From: Pseudomonas fluorescens
GTDB lineage: Bacteria; Pseudomonadota; Gammaproteobacteria; Pseudomonadales; Pseudomonadaceae
Length of the DNA stretch: 64,000 nt
Reading direction: 5' to 3'
Assembly (NCBI RefSeq): GCF_003732425.1
Contig: NZ_MOBX01000015.1
Span: forward strand, 142,303 to 206,302
Below the pieces are notes generated by a model. That model did no database searches and had not been told where the DNA came from. It saw only the letters and a list, made by a program, of their open reading frames with translations. Each line of letters starts with the position of its first letter. Position 1 is the first letter of the stretch. Position numbers and translations under genes: made by a program. This document shows, piece after piece, positions 52,427-61,503 of this stretch.

Positions 52427-53941
52427 TCAGTCCTTGTGTTTCTTGGCGTGCTTGTCGGATTTTTCGAAGGCCTCTTCAAGGGCGCGGTTGATCGTGCGCA
52501 ATACCTTGACCCGCGCCCAGCGCTTGTCATTGGCCTCGACCAGCGTCCACGTCGAGATTTCCGAGCTGGTGCGGTCGACCATATCGCCCACGGCGGCGCG
52601 ATAGGCATTCCACTTGTCGCGGTTACGCCAGTCGTCCTCGGTGATCTTGAAGCGCTTGAAAGGGATCGCTTCGCGCGCCTGGAAACGCTCCATCTGCGTG
52701 TCTTTATCAATGGCCAGCCAGAACTTCACGACGATCACCCCGGCGTCAGCCAGTTGCTCTTCGAAATCATTGATCTCGCCATAGGCGCGCAGCCAGTCGG
52801 CCGGCGTGCAGAAACCCTCAATCCGCTCGACCAGCACCCGGCCGTACCAGGAACGGTCGAACACGGTGAACTTGCCGCGCGCCGGAATGTGTCGCCAGAA
52901 GCGCCACAAGTATGGCTGCGCGCGCTCCTCCTCAGTCGGTGCGGCGATCGGCACGATGTTGTATTGGCGTGGATCGAGCGCCGCCGCAACACGACGGATC
53001 GCCCCGCCCTTGCCGGCGGCATCGTTACCTTCGAACACCGCTATCAACGCGTGGCGGCGCATGCGTTTATCGCGCATCAGCCCGGAGAGGCGCGCCTGCT
53101 CGGTGATCAGCTGCTCTTCGTAGTCTTTCTTTTCCAGACGCTGGCTCAGGTCGAGGCTGTCGAGCAGGTTCAACTGATCGACCGGCGTGCCCAACGGCGC
53201 GGCGCTGACATCGTGCGGATGAACGTCTGGACGCTTCAGCGCATTTTGCAAACCCTCGAGGAGAATCTTGCCGACCGCCAGGCTGCGGTAGTTGGCGTCC
53301 GCGCCTTCGATCACATGCCATGGCGCGTAGTCACGGCTGGTACGGCGCAGCACGCGTTCGCCATATTTGACGAACTTGTCGTAGGTCTGCGATTGCTGCC
53401 AGTCCAGCGGGCTGATGCGCCAGCTGTGCAGCGGGTCATCGGCCAACGCCTTGAGCCGCGCTTTCATCTGTTTCTTGGACAGGTGAAACCAGAACTTGAA
53501 GATCAGCGCGCCTTCATCGCAAAGCATCTTCTCCAGACGCTCGGCGCCGGCAATCGCCTGATCCAGACGCGGATCCTTGAACAAGCCATGCACCCGCCCC
53601 TGCAGCATCTGGCTGTACCAGTTGCCGAAGAAGATGCCCATCCGCCCCTTGGCCGGGAGCATCCGCCAGTAACGCCAGGCCGGTGGCCGCGACAACTCTT
53701 CATCGGTCTGCTGATCGAAGGTGCGCACCTCGATCAGGCGCGGGTCCATCCATTCGTTGAGCAATTTGACCGTCTCGCCCTTGCCCGCGCCTTCTATGCC
53801 GTTGATCAGGATGATCACCGGGAAACGCTTCTGCTGCTGCAATTCGAACTGAGCTTCAAGCAAGGCTTCACGCAATGCCGGGACGGCCGCATCAAAGGTG
53901 TCTTTGTCGATGGCGTGACCGATTTCAGCGGATTCAAACAT
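52427..53941 (-). CDS. pap: Polyphosphate:AMP phosphotransferase
   Basis: A 504-residue protein with two tandem PPK2 domains, each with its Walker A (NGIEGAGKGETVKLL and EGNDAAGKGGAIRRV) and Walker B-like FDRSWYGRV in the second. Two-domain PPK2 proteins use polyphosphate to turn AMP into ADP. Start at the ATG at 53941 (MFESAEIGHAIDKDTF); the frame is open to 54010 but the extra residues do not fit. Confidence 0.93.
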   Translation of the reverse strand: MFESAEIGHAIDKDTFDAAVPALREALLEAQFELQQQKRFPVIILINGIEGAGKGETVKLLNEWMDPRLIEVRTFDQQTDEELSRPPAWRYWRMLPAKGRMGIFFGNWYSQMLQGRVHGLFKDPRLDQAIAGAERLEKMLCDEGALIFKFWFHLSKKQMKARLKALADDPLHSWRISPLDWQQSQTYDKFVKYGERVLRRTSRDYAPWHVIEGADANYRSLAVGKILLEGLQNALKRPDVHPHDVSAAPLGTPVDQLNLLDSLDLSQRLEKKDYEEQLITEQARLSGLMRDKRMRRHALIAVFEGNDAAGKGGAIRRVAAALDPRQYNIVPIAAPTEEERAQPYLWRFWRHIPARGKFTVFDRSWYGRVLVERIEGFCTPADWLRAYGEINDFEEQLADAGVIVVKFWLAIDKDTQMERFQAREAIPFKRFKITEDDWRNRDKWNAYRAAVGDMVDRTSSEISTWTLVEANDKRWARVKVLRTINRALEEAFEKSDKHAKKHKD

Positions 53942-54037
53942 GGGACGGCTCCTTCCAGGATTCAGCAAGACTAGCGGATTGGGCACGGGTGCAGGGCAGA
54001 AATTCCCCACCCCAGCAAGCTGCCGGGATGAAATCCC

Positions 54038-54170
54038 TGTGGCGAGGGAGCTTGCTCCCGCTCGGCTGCGCAGCAGTCGTCAATCCAGCCTGCGCGGTGG
54101 GCAAGTTGAACCTGGTCAGGCTGATTTGGGGCTGCTGCGCAACCCAGCGGGAGCAAGCTCCCTCGCCACA
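54038..54170. repeat. REP pair (REPIN), family C
   Basis: TGTGGCGAGGGAGCTTGCTC and its inverse with inner CTGCGCAGCAG / CTGCTGCGCA segments; the centre is ~60 bp. Between the divergent pap and mnmC genes. Confidence 0.92.
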
Positions 54171-54295
54171 AAAGCAGTCCTCTGCAACGTCAAACAATGG
54201 ATTGTCCGCGAACCAACAACTGCAAGCCTTGCCATGGATCAAGCAGCCCCTGCGCGATCGGCTAGAATGGCGGCCTTGTCGTTGCCGAGCCTGCC

Positions 54296-56275
54296 ATGAA
54301 ACCTGTATTGCCCCACGCCCAACTCGACTGGGATGACCACGGACGCCCGCGTTCGCGGGTGTTCGATGACGTGTATTTTTCCGACCAGTCGGGGCTGGAA
54401 GAAACCCGTTACGTGTTCCTCGAACAGAACCGCCTGGCCGAGCGTTTTGCCGCGCTGCCAGCGGGTGGGCGACTGGTCATCGGCGAAACCGGTTTTGGCA
54501 CCGGGCTGAATTTTCTCTGCGCCTGGCAGTTGTTCGAGCAACACGCCGTGGCGGGTGCGCGACTGCATTTCGTCAGCGTCGAAAAATACCCGCTGAGCCC
54601 CGCCGACCTGAAACGTGCCTTGGCCCTGTGGCCGGAACTCAAGCCACTGGCCGATCAGTTGCTGACGCATTACGTAGCGATCCACGCAGGTTTTCAGCGC
54701 ATTACCCTGGCCAACGGCCGCGTAACGCTGACGCTGTTGATCGGCGATGCACTGGAACAACTGCCGCAGCTCGACGCGCAGATTGACGCGTGGTTTCTCG
54801 ACGGTTTCGCTCCGGCAAAAAACCCCGACATGTGGACCGCTGAACTGTTCGTCGAACTGGCGCGACTGGCAGCGCCCGGCTCGACCATCAGCACCTTTAC
54901 CAGCACCGGTTGGGTACGCCGTTTGCTCAACGCCGCCGGGTTCAAAATGAAGCGCACGCCGGGCATCGGCCACAAGTGGGAAATCCTCCGTGGCGAATTC
55001 CTCGGCTGGCCGGCGGAGGTGACGCCGCCGGCACCGGAAAAGCCGTGGTTCGCTCGTCCTGCACCGATCGCGGCTGAACGTCGAGCGCTGGTGATTGGCG
55101 CCGGTCTCGCCGGCTGTGCCACGGCATCCAGCCTGGCCGCACGCGGCTGGCAGGTGACGTTGCTCGAACGACATGCAGCCGTGGCGCAGGAAGCCTCGGG
55201 CAATCCGCAGGGCGTGCTGTACCTGAAATTGTCCGCCCACGGCACGGCGCTGTCGCAGCTGATTGTCAGCGGTTTCGGTTACACCCGGCGCCTGCTGGAA
55301 ACCCTGCAACGCGGCACTGACTGGGACGCTTGCGGCGTGCTGCAACTGGCGTTCAATGCCAAGGAAGCGGAGCGTCACGCGCAGTTGGCCGAGGCCTTCC
55401 CGGAAGACCTGTTGCAGTGGCTTGATCAGCCCGAGGCACAGGCCCGCGCCGGGGTCGGTGTGGCCCATGGCGGTTTGTTCTATCCCGAAGGCGGTTGGGT
55501 GCATCCGCCGGCACTGTGTCAGGCGCAAGCGGCGCAGGCCAACATCGAACTGCTCAACCATTGCCAGGCGCTGCAACTGCGCAAGGTCGATGACCAGTGG
55601 CAAGCCTTCGCCGATGAGCGCTTGCTCGCCAGCGCGCCGGTCGTGGTGCTGGCCGGTGCCGCCGACATTAAATGTTTTGCGCAGAGCGCCGAGTTGCCGC
55701 TCAAGCGCATTCGCGGGCAGATCACTCGTCTCGGCGAAACCGCAGAGAGCCAGACACTGGCTACTGTGGTCTGCGCCGAAGGCTACGTCGCCCCTGCCCG
55801 TCTGGGTGAACACACCCTCGGCGCCAGTTTCGACTTCAACAGCGATGACCTGACGCCGACCACCGCCGAACACGCTGGCAATCTGGCGATGCTCGAAGAA
55901 ATCTCAACTGATCTGGTCGCGCGCCTGCATATCCGCGAACAAGCCGTCGACACCCTGCAGGGCCGCGCCGCCTTTCGCTGCACCAGCCCTGACTATTTGC
56001 CGATTGTCGGCCCCCTCGCCGACCGCGAAGCATTCCTCAGCGCTTATGCCGTACTGAGCAAAGACGCCCGCCAAGTGCCGGACATTGCCTGCCCTTGGCT
56101 GGACGGTTTGTACGTCAACAGCGGCCACGGCTCACGAGGTTTGATCACCGCACCATTATCCGGCGAGCTGGTGGCTGCGTGGCTGGACAACGAACCGCTG
56201 CCGCTGCCACGCAGCGTCGCCGAAGCCTGTCACCCCAATCGTTTTGCATTACGTCGACTGATTCGCGGCAAGTAA
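54296..56275 (+). CDS. mnmC: MnmC, bifunctional tRNA mnm5s2U-34 biosynthesis protein
   Basis: A 659-residue protein. The N-terminal ~245 residues form the SAM methyltransferase (VIGETGFGTGLNFLCAW, FLDGFAPAKNPDMW). The C-terminal part is the FAD oxidoreductase (ALVIGAGLAGCATASSLA, ASGNPQGVLYLKLS, NSGHGSRGL). It completes the wobble-uridine modification in some tRNAs. Converges with the NEL gene with only 4 bp between stop codons. Confidence 0.96.
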   Translation: MKPVLPHAQLDWDDHGRPRSRVFDDVYFSDQSGLEETRYVFLEQNRLAERFAALPAGGRLVIGETGFGTGLNFLCAWQLFEQHAVAGARLHFVSVEKYPLSPADLKRALALWPELKPLADQLLTHYVAIHAGFQRITLANGRVTLTLLIGDALEQLPQLDAQIDAWFLDGFAPAKNPDMWTAELFVELARLAAPGSTISTFTSTGWVRRLLNAAGFKMKRTPGIGHKWEILRGEFLGWPAEVTPPAPEKPWFARPAPIAAERRALVIGAGLAGCATASSLAARGWQVTLLERHAAVAQEASGNPQGVLYLKLSAHGTALSQLIVSGFGYTRRLLETLQRGTDWDACGVLQLAFNAKEAERHAQLAEAFPEDLLQWLDQPEAQARAGVGVAHGGLFYPEGGWVHPPALCQAQAAQANIELLNHCQALQLRKVDDQWQAFADERLLASAPVVVLAGAADIKCFAQSAELPLKRIRGQITRLGETAESQTLATVVCAEGYVAPARLGEHTLGASFDFNSDDLTPTTAEHAGNLAMLEEISTDLVARLHIREQAVDTLQGRAAFRCTSPDYLPIVGPLADREAFLSAYAVLSKDARQVPDIACPWLDGLYVNSGHGSRGLITAPLSGELVAAWLDNEPLPLPRSVAEACHPNRFALRRLIRGK

Positions 56276-56279
56276 TCGC

Positions 56280-59200
56280 TCACACCTGGGGCATCACACA
56301 GATGCCCAGATCCACCTGGCGAAGGGCATCGTTGGTCAAACGCCGGATTATCGCCTCCTCCGCTTTTTCCCTTTCGAACTTGATGGCGTCCATCTGGCTC
56401 CGGTAGTCGGCCGAACTGAGCGTGCTCGCCTCTTCGAATACCGCACTGAACTGTGGCGAATATATTGCGTCAACCGTGGCGAACTGGTGGTCAAACGTAC
56501 GCTTCAGATAATCGCTCCAGAAGGACTGACGCTGCATGAACTCAAGCCATGCAGACGACAACTCAGCCGCTGATACCTGGCTCCTGGCAACGTTCAGGTC
56601 TGCCTCGGTCACCCCCGCCAACGATCCGAAATGCATGTTGCGCGGCTGGCCCGGCAGTTCCAGGGCGTCGGCCAGTCCAATGCGAAAAGCGAGGCTGACC
56701 TCCAGCGGATCGGTCTTCAGATCCCTGGCTGCATATTCCCGGGCAATCCGGTTCAATTGTTCGAGGCGAAACAGACCACGCCCCAGGTCGAGCAACGGTT
56801 TGGCAGTGATGATCTTTCCACCGGCGAGGCTGGTCACTTTGTCGACTTCCACGGCCACTTCAAGATGACTGAAATTGACCGCTGCGTTGTCTGTGCAATT
56901 GATTGGATTGGCGGACAGATCCAAAAGCTGGTCACACAGATTCGCATCGCCATGGGCCGCCTCCAGCACCGACCAGACCCGGCGCTGCATGTCGGCGTTG
57001 ATTTTTTCCGAGTCCGCGGTATTGCCCAACTCCGCCAGCAGGCGAAACAACCCCTCCGCGCGTGGTTCCTCCTTGAACGCCGTCCAGATCCGCTGGCGTC
57101 TCTCCCAGTCCGCTCCGGCGCCCGCCTTGAACCAGAGCTCGCGTGCCGATTGCTCGTCCAGACGCGCATGATCGTCGGCCAGAAAGCCCATGCCGATACC
57201 GACATTGTCCCGGTAGTTTTCCAGATGCGTCTGACTGGCCGGCGCCAGTGGATTGCCACGCAAGTTAAGCGCCTGGCTGAAACGCCGCGTTGTCTTGAAC
57301 AGCCACTGCGGCAGATCCCTGATCTGGTTATTGCGCAAATCCACCCACTCCAGATTCACCGGATACGCGAGCCCGTCGGGCAACTCCGTGAGGCCGGTTT
57401 CGGCCAATTGCAGGCGCTTCAGGTCGAACATCTTGCCAACGTGCGGCGTGGCCCCCAGCGGGTTGCCGTTCAGGTCCAGGTATTTCAACGTGCGCAAACC
57501 GTTCAGCTTCGCCAGCGTCGCCTCGGTCAAGCGGATCTGATTACCGGCCAGGCTCAGCCGGGTCAGGTTAGGCATATGCGACAGCAACTCTGGGAGGCGG
57601 GTCATGCTGTTGCGGCCCAATTCCAGTGTCTTGAGCTGTTTGAACGACTTGAGGAAATAAACCACGTCGTCACGTTGCTGCATGTTCTTCATCGATACTT
57701 CGTGGATGTGATCGAAGCTCAGCCCCGGCGGCAGCGTTGGCAGTTGGCCGACGCGCATGCCGTCCAGGTTCAGTGCGTAGATCACTTTGCCGCCAGCGCT
57801 CTTGTGCCAGAAAAGCCGTCGAAACCCATCCTCGATTTGTTCAGCCACGGCTTTGCGGCTGGAGCGCACTGCCTGCAGTTCTTTATGCGCGGCCTCCCTC
57901 GCGACTCTATCGCCGGCGCGCGCCGGGTCTACTTCGGCCAGTTTGTCAGCCACCGCCTTCATGGCGGTTTCATCCTCACTCCAGGTGCGCAGCGCCTCGC
58001 GCAGGTTTTCCAGATCCTGGCGCAACGTTTTCACCCGGGTCGCGCGAGTCAGCGGGTCATTGCCCAACTGATCGATCAGCTCAACGGCCTGTGCCTGGCT
58101 CAAACCTGGATAGAGTTTTTTCACCTTGCGCAGCAAGGCCCGCGGATGGGCGGTGGCCGACGCCTGATCGCCCTGGACACAGGCCGTTTCAATGGCCTGC
58201 GGCTTACGGCCGGTGAGAATTCGCCCACTCTCCTCACGTGCCTGCACTGCCGTGTCGAGCAGTTTTTTGCGTAAGCGTGCTGCGTCGGCGTCCACCGGCT
58301 CAGAAAAACCAACTGCGATCCGCTGGCGCGCTGGCAGCGCTTTGACCACTGCTTGATAAAGGCTGTCTGGCCCTGCGGCCACCCGGCCAAGCGATTTACC
58401 GTCACCGTCAAACACTTCATAGCCAGTGCTCGACTTGACCAGCGTGCCGGTATGCAACGGGGCCGCGGTTTCATCGCCGATGGCTTCCAGTATCGGCCCG
58501 GTGAGCGACTTTTCACGCACGGTCAGCCGTATGCGCGCATCCCAACCACTCAAGCGAGGCAGCAGCTGAATCGCCAGCTTTTCGGTATCGGCGTTGGCGA
58601 TCGACGGCAAGTGAAACCCGGTCAGCGCACGATCCAGACGCAGGTTGCCCGAGGCTTGGCCGACCTTTTGCGCGAGACCCAACGGCACTCGCCCGGTGGT
58701 GCGCAACTGTACGCGCTCGACACTCGGCGCTTGGTCGACCAGGGTTTGGCCCAGACGTGCTGGTAGGCCCGGATAGACCCGGCGCAATTTCACCACATCG
58801 TCGAGGTCGTTCTGGTCATAACGCCGATACATGCGTTCGAACGCTGCGCGATAGTCCGCCTTGAGCGCAGCGCCGAGTTTTTTCGCCAGGGTGGGTCGTT
58901 CGAGATGGGGCAAGGTCTTGCCCCCCAGCAATGCGTTGACTTCGCGCTGATACAGGCCATCGATCACTGTTTGCAGCAGTTGCCCTTTGACCAGATGGTC
59001 AGAGGTGACCGCCACGCTCAGGGTTTCATCCGGCGTCCGGCTGGCGGGGTAGGTCGCGCTGATCGCGCCCTCGCCGTCGGTAACTTCGATGTAACGATCC
59101 GTCGGCCAGCCGGGTAATGTCGACAAGCCCCTTAACTGCTCTTCGACAGGCTGGCCGGCAGGTGTCTCGCCGTTTTCAAGTTCGGTGATCACGCCACGTA

Positions 59201-61163
59201 ACTGTCGCTCAAGCCGGGCGCGCTCGATGACGTCGCGCAAGCGGACAGGCAGCGGCAGGTTGTCGGCAAAAGCGCGATGGATCTCTTCGTGAGACGTACC
59301 GCTGAGCTGGCGAAAGGTGTCCAGTTCCGAATCACCGAACTCACTCAACAGCGGATCCATGCGTTTGAGGGTATAGCCCATGCTGCCCCATGCGTCGGCG
59401 TCTTCGATCGGCATTCGCCAGCCACCCTCGACGTGCCGTTCCAGGGTGGGGGTATACGCTTGCGGCCGCCCGGGATGCTCAAGGCGCCAGCCAGTGGCGG
59501 CGTTATCGTATTGACCGAAGAGGATCCTGTGGTCGACACGGCCGATACGCTTGTCACCGACCTGATAAAGCTCAGTGGCCCCTTCCGCCAGGGTCAAGCC
59601 TGCGGGGAGGCGATGCTCATAGGGGCCCAGATCGGGTTTCCACAGTCGCGGTTGGCCCGACCGGCTGAGGATGGTGGTGAACTGCTGAAAAAACGCCGGG
59701 TGTGCACGCAGCAGCTTTTTGCCGAGCGCACCCAGCACCTTTTGTCCCCCGGCAAATGCCGCCATCAGCGCAATGTTTTCCACCAAGCTGAACAGATGCG
59801 ACAGCGCTTGCTGATGATCGCCACGGCGCCAATCCTCGACACCTTCATAGACCTCGCCGAGCAGCTGCCCTACGGCAACACCCATCATCAGTTGCCCGAG
59901 CACTGGCACGACCAGCCCTGCCACCGAAGTAACGGTCACACCCAGCTCAAGCAAATTCAGCAGTCGCTTGCGGCGCACCTCTTCATCGATATCTTCGGTC
60001 GGTACTGCCAGTTTGCGCGCGTCGAGTTGCAGCTTGCCGACATGGCTTTGCACCATGAACTCGAACAGCGCCACGCTGATCGGCCATTGTCTGATATGCC
60101 CCAGATCAGCGTTATCGGCCAAAGTCTTGAAGAAGTCTGCCTTGTCGTCTTCATCAATACTGTTGGCGAAGTAACTCTGGTAGCTCTTCACCTGCAATTG
60201 CTGCGTCAGGTATTGCTGGAAGGCAGTGAAACTCGAATATTCGAACAGCGGACGCTCGGGCTCGCCGGGCATGTAAACCATGCACCACTCATCCGGATAC
60301 AACTCCACCGATCGCGCGGAAAATACCACCACGCCCCAGACACAACTGTCGAGTACTTCAATGCCCTGCATGATCAGGGCTTGCTTCCTGTATTGCAGGG
60401 TTTTCACTGATACCGCACCGTCGGCGTCGATCAGGCCCTGCACCGTTTGCAAACCGGCTGGAGTGATATGTTCCTTGAGCACCGCCAGTTGCGCGTCGAA
60501 TTGCAAAAGTTGCTTTTTCATTCGGGCGATGTCCCGCGTGACATTGCTGGCAGTGACGACTTCAACGTCGTTTTGCCTGAGACCGAAGACCTCCTGAAAG
60601 TGCGCCTGATACTGTTTGCCCAGATCCAGTTCGCGACAGAACTGCGCGAACGCCACCGGGGTCAATCCACCGACACCGGCCGGAGCACTCTTGATGCGTA
60701 CCCGACTGCCGTCGGGGAACGCGTCAGCCTTTTCCTCGTCCTCGCTGAAATTCTGCATCGCCGCCTGCAGCAGGGTTTGCGTGGCGTGTTCTACGGTTTC
60801 GATACCGTCTTGATTGACAGACGTCGGTTCGCAGCCGCAATCGCTACCCGGGACACTCAGCAAATCCTGCTCGACATCGAACACTGCCGGCCATTTGCGG
60901 CTCAGGGCCTCAGTGAGTGTGTCGATGCAAAAAGCCGGTAGGGGCTTCAGCGCGGCCAGGCTCTTCTCGACAGTCTCTTGCAACGTGATCAGGTCACGTG
61001 AAACCTGATCGAGCACGGCCAGGGTAGCGGGAGAGGCTTTGAGCAAGTAAGCCGGCAGACTTTTTTGCAAGGCCTCGGCAGTGTCAAGGTCGCCTGTAGC
61101 GTCGAGTAGTGTGCTCAGGGTCGTCCCGTGGGTCAGCTCTTGGTGCTTTTTTTCGGTTGCCAT
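56280..61163 (-). CDS. Large DUF6543 / leucine-rich repeat / NEL-type E3 ubiquitin ligase-like effector
   Basis: 1627 residues (ATG at 61163, AGGA upstream). Residues ~1-600: DUF6543, dermonecrotic-toxin-like region with LLQAAMQNFSEDE, LDLGKQYQAHF, MVYMPGEPERP and LDARKLAVPTEDI, then a hydrophobic pair (~405-440 and ~465-490: VTSVAGLVVPVLGQLMMGVA). Residues ~1135-1310: about six leucine-rich repeats (LKTLELGRNSMTRLPELL, LTRLSLAGNQIRLTE). Residues ~1320-1627: NEL domain with the CxD catalytic signature CTDNAAVNFSHL, Cys1423. NEL domains (IpaH, SspH) form ubiquitin thioesters on this Cys; acidic and basic residues flank it as expected. No signal peptide. Host target, secretion route and activity are unknown. 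Similar proteins exist in fluorescent pseudomonads. Confidence 0.88.
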   Translation of the reverse strand: MATEKKHQELTHGTTLSTLLDATGDLDTAEALQKSLPAYLLKASPATLAVLDQVSRDLITLQETVEKSLAALKPLPAFCIDTLTEALSRKWPAVFDVEQDLLSVPGSDCGCEPTSVNQDGIETVEHATQTLLQAAMQNFSEDEEKADAFPDGSRVRIKSAPAGVGGLTPVAFAQFCRELDLGKQYQAHFQEVFGLRQNDVEVVTASNVTRDIARMKKQLLQFDAQLAVLKEHITPAGLQTVQGLIDADGAVSVKTLQYRKQALIMQGIEVLDSCVWGVVVFSARSVELYPDEWCMVYMPGEPERPLFEYSSFTAFQQYLTQQLQVKSYQSYFANSIDEDDKADFFKTLADNADLGHIRQWPISVALFEFMVQSHVGKLQLDARKLAVPTEDIDEEVRRKRLLNLLELGVTVTSVAGLVVPVLGQLMMGVAVGQLLGEVYEGVEDWRRGDHQQALSHLFSLVENIALMAAFAGGQKVLGALGKKLLRAHPAFFQQFTTILSRSGQPRLWKPDLGPYEHRLPAGLTLAEGATELYQVGDKRIGRVDHRILFGQYDNAATGWRLEHPGRPQAYTPTLERHVEGGWRMPIEDADAWGSMGYTLKRMDPLLSEFGDSELDTFRQLSGTSHEEIHRAFADNLPLPVRLRDVIERARLERQLRGVITELENGETPAGQPVEEQLRGLSTLPGWPTDRYIEVTDGEGAISATYPASRTPDETLSVAVTSDHLVKGQLLQTVIDGLYQREVNALLGGKTLPHLERPTLAKKLGAALKADYRAAFERMYRRYDQNDLDDVVKLRRVYPGLPARLGQTLVDQAPSVERVQLRTTGRVPLGLAQKVGQASGNLRLDRALTGFHLPSIANADTEKLAIQLLPRLSGWDARIRLTVREKSLTGPILEAIGDETAAPLHTGTLVKSSTGYEVFDGDGKSLGRVAAGPDSLYQAVVKALPARQRIAVGFSEPVDADAARLRKKLLDTAVQAREESGRILTGRKPQAIETACVQGDQASATAHPRALLRKVKKLYPGLSQAQAVELIDQLGNDPLTRATRVKTLRQDLENLREALRTWSEDETAMKAVADKLAEVDPARAGDRVAREAAHKELQAVRSSRKAVAEQIEDGFRRLFWHKSAGGKVIYALNLDGMRVGQLPTLPPGLSFDHIHEVSMKNMQQRDDVVYFLKSFKQLKTLELGRNSMTRLPELLSHMPNLTRLSLAGNQIRLTEATLAKLNGLRTLKYLDLNGNPLGATPHVGKMFDLKRLQLAETGLTELPDGLAYPVNLEWVDLRNNQIRDLPQWLFKTTRRFSQALNLRGNPLAPASQTHLENYRDNVGIGMGFLADDHARLDEQSARELWFKAGAGADWERRQRIWTAFKEEPRAEGLFRLLAELGNTADSEKINADMQRRVWSVLEAAHGDANLCDQLLDLSANPINCTDNAAVNFSHLEVAVEVDKVTSLAGGKIITAKPLLDLGRGLFRLEQLNRIAREYAARDLKTDPLEVSLAFRIGLADALELPGQPRNMHFGSLAGVTEADLNVARSQVSAAELSSAWLEFMQRQSFWSDYLKRTFDHQFATVDAIYSPQFSAVFEEASTLSSADYRSQMDAIKFEREKAEEAIIRRLTNDALRQVDLGICVMPQV

Positions 61164-61503
61164 CTGCAATAGTCCTTTATTGCGGGTTAGAACATTGACC
61201 TTACCGACTCCGAAAAATAATTAACAATCTAAAAAACCCTGAAATTTGATACAGATCCATCAGCATTTATCAACAACAAAACAACTATCTAACACCCGAG
61301 CACGAAAAGCGCAGACACAAAAACCTAACCACATCTCCCGCCGCAAACCGATGCAGAGTCCGCCAGCAATGTGGTGGTACATATATATACGACACGACCA
61401 AAAACCTGTTCCCCCGGGGATAAAACCGATCAACTAATACCGTTATTCTTTGGTGACCACTCGAACTAGCATGGAGTTTCTTACTTAACACGAGACTTTG
61501 CCC
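61164..61503. promoter_or_regulatory. AT-rich divergent regulatory region between the two DUF6543 genes
   Basis: A 340-bp gene-free stretch, markedly AT-richer than its surroundings, including CATATATATAC near 61379. It must hold both divergent promoters. I found no hrp box (GGAACC-N16-CCAC type) and no secure -35/-10 pair. Confidence 0.45.

Noticed and set aside
30355..54170. Repeated palindromic units considered as a CRISPR array
   Set aside because: They are scattered intergenic inverted doublets without regular spacers or cas genes; REP/REPIN elements explain them.
54239..55873. 544-codon minus-strand frame
   Set aside because: Antisense to mnmC.
61164..61503. hrp-box promoter for a type III effector
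   Set aside because: No GGAACC-N15/16-CCAC pair was found on either strand.
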